Assembly (NCBI GenBank): GCA_964615845.1
Contig: CAZTRC010000007.1
Span: 1 to 32,596, forward strand
DNA from: CAYRQF01 sp964615845
Lineage (GTDB): Bacteria; Patescibacteriota; Minisyncoccia; Phycocordibacterales; CSBR16-119
DNA: 32,596 nucleotides
Direction of reading: 5' to 3'
Below the pieces are notes generated by a model. The model made no database searches. It saw only the letters and a list, made by a program, of their open reading frames with translations, and was not told where the DNA came from. A program made the position numbers and the translations under genes. This document shows positions 1-6,939 of the stretch, one piece after another. Numbering within the stretch: position 1 is the first letter of the stretch; each line of letters begins with the position of its first letter.

Positions 1-25
1 GCGGACGATTCTTCCCTCACGTTAA
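1..25 (+). CDS. rpmI: Probable 3' end of rpmI, ribosomal protein L35 (partial)
   Basis: The frame starting at position 2 reads RTILPSR and then TAA at 23-25. A short basic end with an L-P pair near the last residues is how many L35 proteins finish, and rpmI normally lies directly upstream of rplT. Only seven residues are visible, so the call rests mainly on gene order. Confidence 0.35.
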
Positions 26-53
26 TACTAGAGTTCGAAAGGCGAAAGTTACA

Positions 54-76
54 ACCCCCTCGACTACGCTCGGGGT
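54..76 (+). promoter_or_regulatory. Small hairpin in the rpmI-rplT spacer
   Basis: ACCCC at 54-58 can pair with GGGGT at 72-76; alternatively CCC-T-CGA pairs with TCG-GGG around the loop CTACGC. It ends 16 nt before the rplT ATG. A related CCCCTCGACT...CTCAGGGTAA arrangement lies in the nusA leader (13003-13043). The role is unknown; it could be a leader element for the ribosomal-protein message or an intergenic repeat. Confidence 0.35.
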
Positions 77-92
77 AAATAAGAAATAATTT

Positions 93-440
93 ATGACAAG
101 AGTTAAAAGAGGAACAATCTCCCTGAAGAGGAGAAAAAATGTTTTGAAAGCCGTCAAAGGCTATCGCTTCGGCCGTTCGACCAAAGAGCGCGAGGCTAAA
201 GTTGCTATCAAGCACGCCGGCGCACACGCTTTCGCTCACCGCAAAGACAAGAAAGCTGACGCCCGCACTCTCTGGCAAGCGCGCATCAATGCCGCTGTCC
301 GACCGCTCGGCATGACATACTCCCGATTCATCGCCGCTCTCAAAGCGAAAAATGTCGGACTCGATCGCAAGGTCCTCGCCGATATCGCCAAGAATCACCC
401 AGAAGCATTCAAGAGGATATTCGACTCAGTCGCTAAATAA
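93..440 (+). CDS. rplT: 50S ribosomal protein L20
   Basis: L20 binds 23S rRNA early in assembly of the large ribosomal subunit and in many bacteria represses its own operon. The 115-residue product has the family's length and layout: a very basic N-terminal extension (MTRVKRGTISLKRRKNVLKA) followed by a globular part with the typical LWQARINAAVRPLGMTYSRFI stretch at about residues 60-80. The ATG is preceded by AAATAATTT and has no Shine-Dalgarno sequence, a context found again at three secretion-cluster genes. It follows a probable rpmI end, the usual infC-rpmI-rplT order, and is closed by an intrinsic terminator directly after the stop. Nothing is unusual in the protein. Confidence 0.97.
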   Translation: MTRVKRGTISLKRRKNVLKAVKGYRFGRSTKEREAKVAIKHAGAHAFAHRKDKKADARTLWQARINAAVRPLGMTYSRFIAALKAKNVGLDRKVLADIAKNHPEAFKRIFDSVAK

Positions 441-449
441 TCCAAAAAG

Positions 450-476
450 AAAAAACCCGAAAGGGGTTTTTCTTTT
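450..476 (+). terminator. Intrinsic terminator after rplT
   Basis: An A-run plus CCC, a GAAA loop, then GGG and a T-run form a short hairpin ending in T5-C-T4, 9 nt after the rplT stop. It lies between convergent rplT and recJ, and the A-tract on its left side would also give a U-tail to the recJ transcript, so it probably works in both directions. Confidence 0.85.
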
Positions 477-478
477 AC

Positions 479-2176
479 CTATTTTATTTCTACGATTCTC
501 AATCGTATTTCCTTCCTGTACCCAAAAAGGGATTTTTCCATGTGAGCGAAGAGATTTATTTTCTTGCCGGCGGCAACTTTGTCGCCAAAGTCTTCGGCCT
601 TTTTGAAAAAGTGAATGGCTTTGACCGGGCGACCCCGACTGTCTTTGAAAGAAAGTTCTAAGTGTTCCTTGGCTTTGCCAAAGGCTTTGGTTTCGAATAT
701 CTCGATATTCTGGAATTCGAAAATCGGTTTCGGATTCCCCGCCCCAAATGGCGCGAGCTTGTCGATTTCGTTAAAAGTTTTTTCGTTCACCTCGTCTAGA
801 GATAAAACTGTTTCGCCGACGATTTTTTCCTCGCCGATTTCAATCGCTTTCTTGGTTTTCTCGTAAGCATTTGAAAGTTTTTCTTCCAAGAAATGAATTT
901 CTTCGTGCGTGACCGAAAACCCGCCGGCCATGGAGTGTCCGCCGAAGTCGAGAAGGCTCCCCTCCGAAAGACACGCCATCATCTCGACGAGATTCACGGT
1001 ACCGTCCGAGCGACATGAGCCTTTGATGACGGTCCCACCTTCGAGTCCCCAGACGAAAGCCGGCCTTTTGTACTCGTCGACTATCTTCCCCGCCACAAGT
1101 CCCAAGACTCCAGCCCGCCAAGAGGGATCGCCAATGACGATGACCGAGCGCTCTTCCCTTTTGCCAAATGTGCGCTTGACGCTTCGCATAATCGTCGCGA
1201 CCAAAAGTTTTCTTTCGTCATTTATCTTCGTCAGGTGGTCAGCATGAAGCCCGGCACTGGACTCGTCTGCCGCGAGAAGCTCGAATGCGCGCATCGGCGT
1301 ATCCATCCGTCCAGCGGCGTTTAGTTTCGGACAAATTGAAAATGTGAGATCGTCTTCCTGCAGATTTTGCGGTTCGATTTTGGCATGACGAAAGAGCTTG
1401 AGCAGTCCCGGCCGACGAGTTTTCCGAAGGACCTGCAGGCCGAAGTGTGCGAGCGCGCGATTCTCTTTCTTGAGCGGGACCATGTCGGCAAGCGTCGCGA
1501 GGCCGACCATGTCGAGGAGCCACTTTTCGTAGCCAGGCTTTACGCCAAACTCCTCACCGTACATTTTCAAAAACCCTTGGATTACCTTGAACGCGACACC
1601 CGATCCGCAAAGCATGTTGTCGGGATATGTGTCGCCAGGTTGCTTCGGGTTTACGATGATGAGTGCCGGTGGCAAAGTTTCTTGGGGTAAGTGGTGATCG
1701 GTGACAATTACTTCAAGACCGAGAGTGTTGGCAAAAGCGACGCCTTCGACGGCCGCGATACCGAGGTCGAGTGTGACGAGAAGCCTGGCGCCGCCGTCAT
1801 AAATCTCCTGGAGTGCCGCGGGATTCAAGCCATAACCTTCTTTGTGTCGGTCAGGAATATAGATTTGGAAATTCTCGTAGCCAATTTTATGAAATAGATC
1901 ATTCCAAATAACCGCGCCCGGAATGCCGTCGCAATCGTAATCAGCATAAATGCAAATTTTCTCGCGAGCCTTGATCGCTTGGTAAATTCGCGCCACAGCC
2001 TTGTCCAAATCCTTCATGAGAAATGGATCGTGAACATCGCGCTCGTAAGAAGGATTCAAGAATTCGTCGGCATCCTTTTCGTCCAGAATTCCCCGATTGA
2101 ACAAAAGCCTTTTGGTCAAAGGCGGAAATTTCGCGAGTTCTTTTTCGATTTTTGCTGGGATTTCCTTTACCGACAT
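479..2176 (-). CDS. recJ: Single-stranded-DNA-specific exonuclease RecJ
   Basis: RecJ degrades single-stranded DNA 5' to 3' and serves recombination and mismatch/base-excision repair in the cytosol. The hallmarks of the DHH phosphoesterase superfamily are present (numbering from the upstream ATG at 2185): DYDCDG at 82-87, DHH at 163-165, the KLNAAGRM segment near 287-293, and the DHHA1 motif GGHSMAGGFS at 415-424, followed by an OB-like C-terminal part. Length (565-568 residues) is close to E. coli RecJ. Two in-frame starts exist. The one at 2185 overlaps a good extended -10, whereas the one at 2176 lies exactly 7 nt after it, so 2176 is preferred as a leaderless start. The gene is divergent from the HIT gene and convergent with rplT. 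Confidence 0.95.
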   Translation of the reverse strand: MSVKEIPAKIEKELAKFPPLTKRLLFNRGILDEKDADEFLNPSYERDVHDPFLMKDLDKAVARIYQAIKAREKICIYADYDCDGIPGAVIWNDLFHKIGYENFQIYIPDRHKEGYGLNPAALQEIYDGGARLLVTLDLGIAAVEGVAFANTLGLEVIVTDHHLPQETLPPALIIVNPKQPGDTYPDNMLCGSGVAFKVIQGFLKMYGEEFGVKPGYEKWLLDMVGLATLADMVPLKKENRALAHFGLQVLRKTRRPGLLKLFRHAKIEPQNLQEDDLTFSICPKLNAAGRMDTPMRAFELLAADESSAGLHADHLTKINDERKLLVATIMRSVKRTFGKREERSVIVIGDPSWRAGVLGLVAGKIVDEYKRPAFVWGLEGGTVIKGSCRSDGTVNLVEMMACLSEGSLLDFGGHSMAGGFSVTHEEIHFLEEKLSNAYEKTKKAIEIGEEKIVGETVLSLDEVNEKTFNEIDKLAPFGAGNPKPIFEFQNIEIFETKAFGKAKEHLELSFKDSRGRPVKAIHFFKKAEDFGDKVAAGKKINLFAHMEKSLFGYRKEIRLRIVEIK

Positions 2177-2183
2177 GACAGCC

Positions 2184-2201
2184 ATTGTAGCATGTTACAA
2201 T
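2184..2201. promoter_or_regulatory. Mirrored divergent extended -10 promoters of recJ and the HIT gene
   Basis: The 18 bp read ATTGTAGCATGTTACAAT. On the plus strand this holds TGTTACAAT (2193-2201), 7 nt before the HIT ATG. On the minus strand it holds TGCTACAAT (2192-2184), 7 nt before the recJ ATG at 2176. Both are TGn-extended -10 boxes and their TG dinucleotides abut. There is no room for a 5' leader on either side, so both messages are predicted to be leaderless. Confidence 0.7.
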
Positions 2202-2208
2202 TATCAGT

Positions 2209-2595
2209 ATGAAAACTGTTTTTGAGAGAATTATTGGTGGCGAAATCCCGACCACAAAAGTTTATGAGGATGAGAAATTCTTAGCTTTTATTGATATTGC
2301 GCCCGTCTATTACGGTCACACCCTACTTATTCCAAAAGAGCGTTTCGTGTGGATGCAGGATGCACCGGATACGCTTATTGGAGATATTTTCGTCAAAGCC
2401 AAAGAACTCATGATTGCCATGAAATCCGGAATCCCCTGCGACTATGTCCAGGTTGGCGTGGTTGGCGATGAAGTACCACACTTTCATATTCACCTCATCC
2501 CAAGGCATCACAACGCGAAAGACTCCGGCCGCAAGTCATACGAATCACCTGAACAAATGGCCGAATACGCCCAAAAAATAAAGGCATTTCTCTAG
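2209..2595 (+). CDS. HIT-family nucleotide-binding hydrolase
   Basis: Histidine-triad proteins of the HinT/Fhit superfamily hydrolyse nucleoside phosphoramidates or dinucleotides; the exact substrate cannot be told here. The 128 residues show the family's FERIIGGEIPTTKVYEDEKF opening, GHTLLIPK at 36-43 and the catalytic triad HFHIHLIPRH at 91-100, where the second histidine is the usual nucleophile. The length is that of a single-domain HIT protein. The start is fixed by an extended -10 lying 7 nt upstream, with no Shine-Dalgarno sequence. It is transcribed away from recJ. No terminator is seen before the next gene. Confidence 0.93.
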   Translation: MKTVFERIIGGEIPTTKVYEDEKFLAFIDIAPVYYGHTLLIPKERFVWMQDAPDTLIGDIFVKAKELMIAMKSGIPCDYVQVGVVGDEVPHFHIHLIPRHHNAKDSGRKSYESPEQMAEYAQKIKAFL

Positions 2596-2607
2596 TTTCC
2601 ACAACTA

Positions 2608-2636
2608 TTGACTAATGGACGGTTTCATGGTAGGCT
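2608..2636 (+). promoter_or_regulatory. Candidate promoter of the sorting-domain gene
   Basis: TTGACT at 2608-2613, a 17-nt spacer and TAGGCT at 2631-2636 with a TG one base upstream make a plausible sigma-70 promoter. It would give a leader of about 25 nt without a Shine-Dalgarno sequence before the ATG at 2668. The Bacteroidota-type TAnnTTTG box is not present. Confidence 0.35.
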
Positions 2637-2667
2637 ATAAGTCGACCAAAACCAACACCCGGAACCC

Positions 2668-3669
2668 ATGAAACTTCTGACGCACCTTCCCAACCTTCTT
2701 GTTTTCCTCACCCTGTCTTTCTCTGAGATCCAGGCCCAAGCACCAAGCTTGGAGTTCGTGGACTTCGTGTGCGACGGCATCCCGCCCGTACACTACATCT
2801 CCCGCGACAAAGACTTGGTCGCGGTCATGATCTACGTTGAAACCGGCGGCGACACGCTAGTACTCCAAGAACGCCTCGACAACGACTCCATTCTCGGCAA
2901 TCGCACCCTCACGGGTGACACGCTCGTCTATGTCGAAAGGGTGATACCTTTGGACCTGAGCGATGGATTAGACAATCCGAGCATCACGTACGAGTTGTTC
3001 AATGACGGAGTGTCAGTGGCACAACCGATCTACCTGGGTTCGATTTCGCCCTGGCGCGATGGCATCGACACGCTTTACTATGCGGTCGATAGCATCGCCA
3101 GCAGCGCGACGGAACTAGTGGTCACGGCAGAAATACCCGACACTTACGAGCTACCCTACGCAGCTGGAGGCCGAGGTTGCCCCGAGCATCACTTGCTCAT
3201 CACGCTTGAAGGGATTGACATCGGCGGCGCCATCGGTACCGATACTGTCGACCTGTCAGCGGGCGAACCTCTCGTCTTCAACATTCCCCACAACGGAAAT
3301 CCGGGGGGTGTCTGTGCGACAGCCGAAGTGATCCATGAAGACCTTGGCCAATGGGTGAATGACTTTATCACCACGGCCGTCTTCATTGCGGAACACACCA
3401 CGAACGTGTGCTATGAGTACTTGCTGTCGACCAGCATATCCGAAACCGCGCCGAAAGAACTTGCCGCGTGGCCGAATCCATGCACGGACAAGCTTTCCGT
3501 TTCGGGCCTCACGCCCGGCAAAGAGTACACCGTGTACAACGTCGACAAAAAGATCGTCGACAAAGGCTTGGTGTCCGGTGCGCTTGAACTCAATACCGAA
3601 AGCTGGACGCCTGGTATATATATGCTCATCAGCGAACAGTCCCCGCCGCTGAAGATCGCCCGGCAGTAG
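2668..3669 (+). CDS. Secreted protein with a type IX-like (type A) C-terminal sorting domain
   Basis: An exported 333-residue protein of unknown function. Residues 1-25 are a signal peptide (hydrophobic core LLVFLTLSF, likely cut after AQA). Residues about 26-255 form a beta-rich, acidic, cysteine-poor region I do not recognise. The last ~70 residues match the layout of a Bacteroidota T9SS type A sorting domain: WPNPCTDKLSV near 269, then a YTVYNV strand, a DKG turn and the final WTPGIYMLI strand with a short basic tail. That domain directs export through the type IX outer-membrane system, which Patescibacteria are not known to have. Three spot-counted 60-base lines give 32-36 G+C, somewhat above the neighbours. 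Recent transfer, an independently used beta domain, or a misassembly are all possible. It stands alone between HIT and a convergent gene. Confidence 0.8.
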   Translation: MKLLTHLPNLLVFLTLSFSEIQAQAPSLEFVDFVCDGIPPVHYISRDKDLVAVMIYVETGGDTLVLQERLDNDSILGNRTLTGDTLVYVERVIPLDLSDGLDNPSITYELFNDGVSVAQPIYLGSISPWRDGIDTLYYAVDSIASSATELVVTAEIPDTYELPYAAGGRGCPEHHLLITLEGIDIGGAIGTDTVDLSAGEPLVFNIPHNGNPGGVCATAEVIHEDLGQWVNDFITTAVFIAEHTTNVCYEYLLSTSISETAPKELAAWPNPCTDKLSVSGLTPGKEYTVYNVDKKIVDKGLVSGALELNTESWTPGIYMLISEQSPPLKIARQ

Positions 3670-3687
3670 CCGAAGGAACAACAAGAA

Positions 3688-3720
3688 GGTAAAGGGCCCG
3701 CGTACTGCGGGCCCTTTACC
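3688..3720. terminator. Perfect 14-bp hairpin between convergent genes
   Basis: GGTAAAGGGCCCGC (3688-3701) and its exact complement (3707-3720) flank the loop GTACT. It starts 18 nt after the sorting-domain gene and lies 14 nt past the stop of the minus-strand gene ending at 3735. Neither side has a clean T-run, though the stem is very stable, so it probably acts as a shared bidirectional terminator. Confidence 0.75.
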
Positions 3721-3734
3721 ATTTCACTCTCTAT

Positions 3735-4541
3735 TTAGTTCGCTGGGAATTTTGTGTAATCAGTTGCAAGGGTTTCTGGTGTCGCGAAGGTGTAGGTTGT
3801 GATTTCTGAAGCATCCACTTGTATCCCGAGAGGCGAACCGGTGGCGAGCGCCGTCTGACGGAAGAACTTGAGCTTAATTGGAGCGACTCGATACCATCCG
3901 ACATTCCCATCTGGCACATCGATAGCAATATTCATAAACGAATCAACGGTGGCACCGACTGGAATCGAAAAGGCTTTGATTGCAGCTGCACCGTTGTAAG
4001 TAGCAGTACCGACTGGAGAATTCCTGTAGACTGTGGCGCCATTTGGACAGGTATTGCAGAGATAGCCTTCGTATCGGCCAACAAGATTGTCGATATTGGT
4101 CGGCAAAGGCATATCGATATAAGCGTCAACTCCATCCATGCGCTGTATCTTGAAGTATTGGGAACCCATCAAGACATCATTCGTAGTGATTCCCAAAGTC
4201 TTCGAATCAATCATGTGGACAATGTAAGGACAATTGTTTTTCACCCGGAAGTGCATCATGTAATTCTGGCTAGAGTGGGTCAGCGGAGCCCAGATCGAAA
4301 CACTGCCGGAATCCTGATTGATGAGAGGTGTAACCTGCAGGCAGCTTGATGATGTCGGGATCGCAGTACCGCCACCGCTTCTTTCGGCGCTAGCTGCCGT
4401 TTGCGACACCTGCGCCACCTGGCTCGAGCGGATCGATTCCAATATTTTCAACAAAACGCCTGTTTGAGTAAAGGAGATCACAAAGAGCAATGCGACCAAG
4501 CCGAACATCACTTTGTAATTCTTTGGATGTATATTTTTCAT
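3735..4541 (-). CDS. Membrane-anchored extracytoplasmic protein, unknown function
   Basis: I do not recognise this 268-residue protein. Residues 1-10 are basic, 11-31 form one transmembrane segment, and the rest should lie outside the membrane. A Ser/Ala/Gln/Gly-rich linker (about 34-65) leads into a beta-rich domain with four cysteines (SSSCLQ, NNCPY and the CNTC pair), which may form disulfides. It is the only gene between pgk and the convergent sorting-domain gene. A TATAAT lies about 33 nt before the ATG, and there is no Shine-Dalgarno sequence next to the start. Other single-anchored surface proteins in this window suggest an envelope role, but nothing in the sequence gives a specific function. 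Confidence 0.75.
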   Translation of the reverse strand: MKNIHPKNYKVMFGLVALLFVISFTQTGVLLKILESIRSSQVAQVSQTAASAERSGGGTAIPTSSSCLQVTPLINQDSGSVSIWAPLTHSSQNYMMHFRVKNNCPYIVHMIDSKTLGITTNDVLMGSQYFKIQRMDGVDAYIDMPLPTNIDNLVGRYEGYLCNTCPNGATVYRNSPVGTATYNGAAAIKAFSIPVGATVDSFMNIAIDVPDGNVGWYRVAPIKLKFFRQTALATGSPLGIQVDASEITTYTFATPETLATDYTKFPAN

Positions 4542-4573
4542 GCTAGATTATTAGTTATAAATTTTACTCCTTA

Positions 4574-4579
4574 ATTATA
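4574..4579 (-). promoter_or_regulatory. -10 box of the 268-residue anchored protein
   Basis: A perfect TATAAT on the minus strand, 32 nt before the ATG at 4541. No convincing -35 or TGn extension is seen. A second AT-rich candidate (AATAAT, 5 nt before the ATG) cannot be excluded. Confidence 0.45.
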
Positions 4580-4618
4580 TTACTTTGCACTCAAGAGTCC
4601 TATGAGTTTATGTGGAAA

Positions 4619-5743
4619 TCAAGATTCTTGGTTTTCGAGCATCTGAATCCCTGGCAACGTGCCTTTGATCAAGTATTCAAGCATGGCGCCGCCGCCAGTC
4701 GAAATGAAAGAGATTTTATCCGTGAGCAACATGTCTTCGACGAGTTTGACGGTGTCTCCCCCGCCGATAACCGAGAAAGCGCCAGAGTCGGCCACGGCTT
4801 GGATGAGTTCTTTGCTCGCGACGTCAAAGCCTTCTTCATAAAGTCCGAGTGGTCCGTTCCAGAGAATAGTTTTGGATTTCCCGATAGAATTTTTCCATTC
4901 TTCGAGTGTCTTCGGACCCAAGTCTACAATCATGTCGTCCGCTTCAATGTTTGCGAGTTCTTTCGCACCCTCTTTGACTACGACATCAAATGGAATCTTG
5001 ATGTGGTCTTTGTTGAAGAATTGCGCGACGCTCGCGTCCTTGTCGACGAGAGACTTGCCGACCTTGAAACCAATTGTCTTGAAAAAGTTGTTGGCAAGCG
5101 CGCCGCCGATCAAGATTTCGTCGGCAATAGTTTCAAATTTCTTGATAAGCGGAAGCTTGGTGTCGAACTTGGCCCCGCCGAGGATGAAGAGAAACGGACG
5201 ATCAAAACCGTTCATAACTTTATCCAAATTCTCGATTTCCTTTTGGAGCCAAAAGCCGGCATACGCCTGGAGATACATCGGCACACCGACAATGGACGCA
5301 TGACGACGATGGCAAACCGAGAAAGCTTCGTTTACATATAGGTCAGCAAGCGACGCTAGCCACTCGGCGAATTTCGGATCGCCCCCTTCTTCGCCAGGAT
5401 TTTGGCGTAAGTTTTCGAGGAGAATGGTTTGGCCTTCTTGCATATTTGAAATTATGCTTGGAACCTCATATTCATCAAGCGTCGGCACGAACTCGACAGG
5501 GATGAGCTTTTTCAAATAATCCGCTACCGGCCGGAGGCTTTCTTTTGGGTCCCGACCGATGTGACTAATCAAAATAGTTTTGGCACCGGCTTTTTGCAAA
5601 TGCCGGATGGTCTCCAAACTCTTGTCGATCCTGGAAGCTTCTGACGCGTCCACTACCCCATCGAGGCCGATGGGCACATTGTAATCGCAGCGCACGAGCG
5701 CGGTGCGGCCTTTCAAATTTAAAACTTGCTGGATCTTTTTCAT
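4619..5743 (-). CDS. pgk: Phosphoglycerate kinase
   Basis: Transfers phosphate from 1,3-bisphosphoglycerate to ADP in lower glycolysis, in the cytosol. Family landmarks along the 374 residues are RCDYNVP at 18-24, the HIGRD loop at 61-65, ENLRQNPGEEGG near 110-121, VNEAFSVCHRRHAS at 137-150, GGAKFDTK at 189-196, NGPLGLYE at 296-303, GGGDT at 327-331 and STGGGA at 348-353. It is slightly shorter than the usual 390-400 residues. Its ATG overlaps the tpiA stop by one base (TAATG), so translation is probably coupled and both come from the tpiA promoter. It ends in TGA, which shows the standard use of that stop. No terminator is evident downstream. Confidence 0.97.
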   Translation of the reverse strand: MKKIQQVLNLKGRTALVRCDYNVPIGLDGVVDASEASRIDKSLETIRHLQKAGAKTILISHIGRDPKESLRPVADYLKKLIPVEFVPTLDEYEVPSIISNMQEGQTILLENLRQNPGEEGGDPKFAEWLASLADLYVNEAFSVCHRRHASIVGVPMYLQAYAGFWLQKEIENLDKVMNGFDRPFLFILGGAKFDTKLPLIKKFETIADEILIGGALANNFFKTIGFKVGKSLVDKDASVAQFFNKDHIKIPFDVVVKEGAKELANIEADDMIVDLGPKTLEEWKNSIGKSKTILWNGPLGLYEEGFDVASKELIQAVADSGAFSVIGGGDTVKLVEDMLLTDKISFISTGGGAMLEYLIKGTLPGIQMLENQES

Positions 5744-6528
5744 TATCTTTTTGTCTCGTCGGCGATTTTTAATATCTCGCCGAAAGTTTTGGCATTCAAA
5801 CTCGCGTGTCCGACCAAAAGCCCGTCGACGCCACCCTCTGAGAGAATTTCAGCCGCATCTTTGGCGTTGACTGAGCCACCGTAAATTATCTTGATCGGCG
5901 GGACGCTCTTGGTCTTGTAGAGATCGCCGATGACGCGCTTTATGAAGATGACAATTTCCTTGATCTCCGCTGAGGTCGCGTTTCTTTTGGCCGATTTCCC
6001 AATTGCCCAGACCGGCTCGTAAGCGATGACGACACTCGTCACTTTGGATTTCGGAACTTTGTAAAAAGCGTCGACGAGCTGGCCCTTTAAGAATGACAAG
6101 TACCCTAAATTCTCATCGCGCGTGGGTTCGCCGACACAAAGTATTGGCAAGACACGATTTGCGATAGCCGCCAAGACTTTTTTGGAAATGATTTCGTTGT
6201 CTTCACCGGCCGCGCGGCGTTCTGAGTGGCCGACAATGGCGTATTTGATGTTGGTATCGAGAAGCGCCTCATAGCCGACACTTCCAGTAAAAGCGCCGTG
6301 CGGCTCGAAGAAAAAATCTTGCGCGCCGAGAGCGAGTGATGAAGTACCGCGGGCCTTCCTGAGCTCCGCCAAGTGTATAAAAGACGGACAAATGACAACT
6401 TCAACATTCTTGAATTTGCCGGCAACTTTTTTCACGCCAGCAAATATTTCTCTGGCCTCTTTTGCCGAATCAGGATTGGCTTTCCAGTTCGCGACGACCA
6501 AAGTCTTTCTTCTTTCTTTTGGACTCAT
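5743..6528 (-). CDS. tpiA: Triosephosphate isomerase
   Basis: Interconverts dihydroxyacetone phosphate and glyceraldehyde 3-phosphate. The 261 residues carry all catalytic landmarks: NWK with Lys16, GHSERR with His101, the AYEPVWAIG loop with Glu171, YGGSVN near 216-221 and GLLVGHASL near the end. The length is normal for the family. It is the first gene of a tpiA-pgk pair with a one-base overlap. The start is supported by an extended -10 (TGCTATAAT) ending 7 nt before the ATG, which predicts a leaderless message. An intrinsic terminator of the upstream operon lies just before this promoter. Confidence 0.97.
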   Translation of the reverse strand: MSPKERRKTLVVANWKANPDSAKEAREIFAGVKKVAGKFKNVEVVICPSFIHLAELRKARGTSSLALGAQDFFFEPHGAFTGSVGYEALLDTNIKYAIVGHSERRAAGEDNEIISKKVLAAIANRVLPILCVGEPTRDENLGYLSFLKGQLVDAFYKVPKSKVTSVVIAYEPVWAIGKSAKRNATSAEIKEIVIFIKRVIGDLYKTKSVPPIKIIYGGSVNAKDAAEILSEGGVDGLLVGHASLNAKTFGEILKIADETKR

Positions 6529-6535
6529 AGCCTAG

Positions 6536-6544
6536 ATTATAGCA
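6536..6544 (-). promoter_or_regulatory. Extended -10 promoter of tpiA-pgk
   Basis: TGCTATAAT on the minus strand is a consensus TGn-extended -10 box. Seven bases separate it from the tpiA ATG, so transcription should begin at or one base before the start codon. No -35 match is seen at 17 nt. Confidence 0.75.
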
Positions 6545-6565
6545 TTTCACTGTAAAATCCTGCGG

Positions 6566-6610
6566 GTAAAACAAAACCCGACTCCTAGACGGAGCCGGGT
6601 TTTGTTTTAC
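6566..6610 (-). terminator. Intrinsic terminator of the surface-protein operon
   Basis: GTAAAACAAAACCCG (6566-6580) pairs perfectly with 6596-6610. After one mismatch a further CTCC/GGAG stem closes a 5-nt loop. On the minus strand the 3' arm is T-rich (GGGTTTTGTTTTAC). It lies 17 nt past the stop of the 98-residue membrane protein and upstream of tpiA. Confidence 0.85.
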
Positions 6611-6626
6611 TCTCGTTTTAGTTATT

Positions 6627-6923
6627 TTAATTCCCCATACTTGCTGCTTGGCGCTGTCTGTCTCTTTCAAATTGCTTTTGCAAAGCTTGGCTCTGCTGGA
6701 AATTGAGGCCGTTTTCACCGTTGAGAATCTTGTTTACCATCTGGCGTCGGATCATCTCGTTCTCTTCCGGAGTGCCACCATAGACCTCGGCGCGAATGCC
6801 GTCGATATACTTGGCTGCTTCTCGCTCCTTGTCTTTCTTCTTGTCGACAAAAACCAAGATGACAATGACTATGGCCAATAGACCTAGGAAAACAGCTATT
6901 TGTTTTTTTTCTGCTTTTTCCAT
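6627..6923 (-). CDS. Small single-pass membrane protein (98 residues)
   Basis: Unknown function. A short charged N-terminus is followed by one transmembrane helix (about residues 8-26, AVFLGLLAIVIVILVFV), a lysine-rich stop-transfer stretch and a soluble, glutamine-rich helical tail. It is the last gene of the surface-protein operon, 16 nt after the 1031-residue protein. The 102-residue protein at 12423-12731 has the same layout and also accompanies a large surface protein, so the two may be diverged paralogues. The spacing and shared layout suggest a role with the large proteins, for instance as membrane partner, but this is inference. No Shine-Dalgarno sequence precedes the ATG. Confidence 0.7.
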   Translation of the reverse strand: MEKAEKKQIAVFLGLLAIVIVILVFVDKKKDKEREAAKYIDGIRAEVYGGTPEENEMIRRQMVNKILNGENGLNFQQSQALQKQFERDRQRQAASMGN

Positions 6924-6939
6924 TGGTTAATTTAGAAAA

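Noticed and set aside
840..1523. Several open frames overlapping recJ on both strands
   Set aside because: All lie inside the well-supported recJ gene, with arginine/serine-rich translations typical of out-of-frame reading.
3256..3722. Open frames antisense to the sorting-domain gene
   Set aside because: They overlap the gene with signal peptide and sorting domain and the terminator hairpin; no family resemblance.
4619..5743. Possible recoded UGA as in Gracilibacteria
   Set aside because: pgk ends in TGA at the expected C-terminus, and no gene has in-frame TGA codons.
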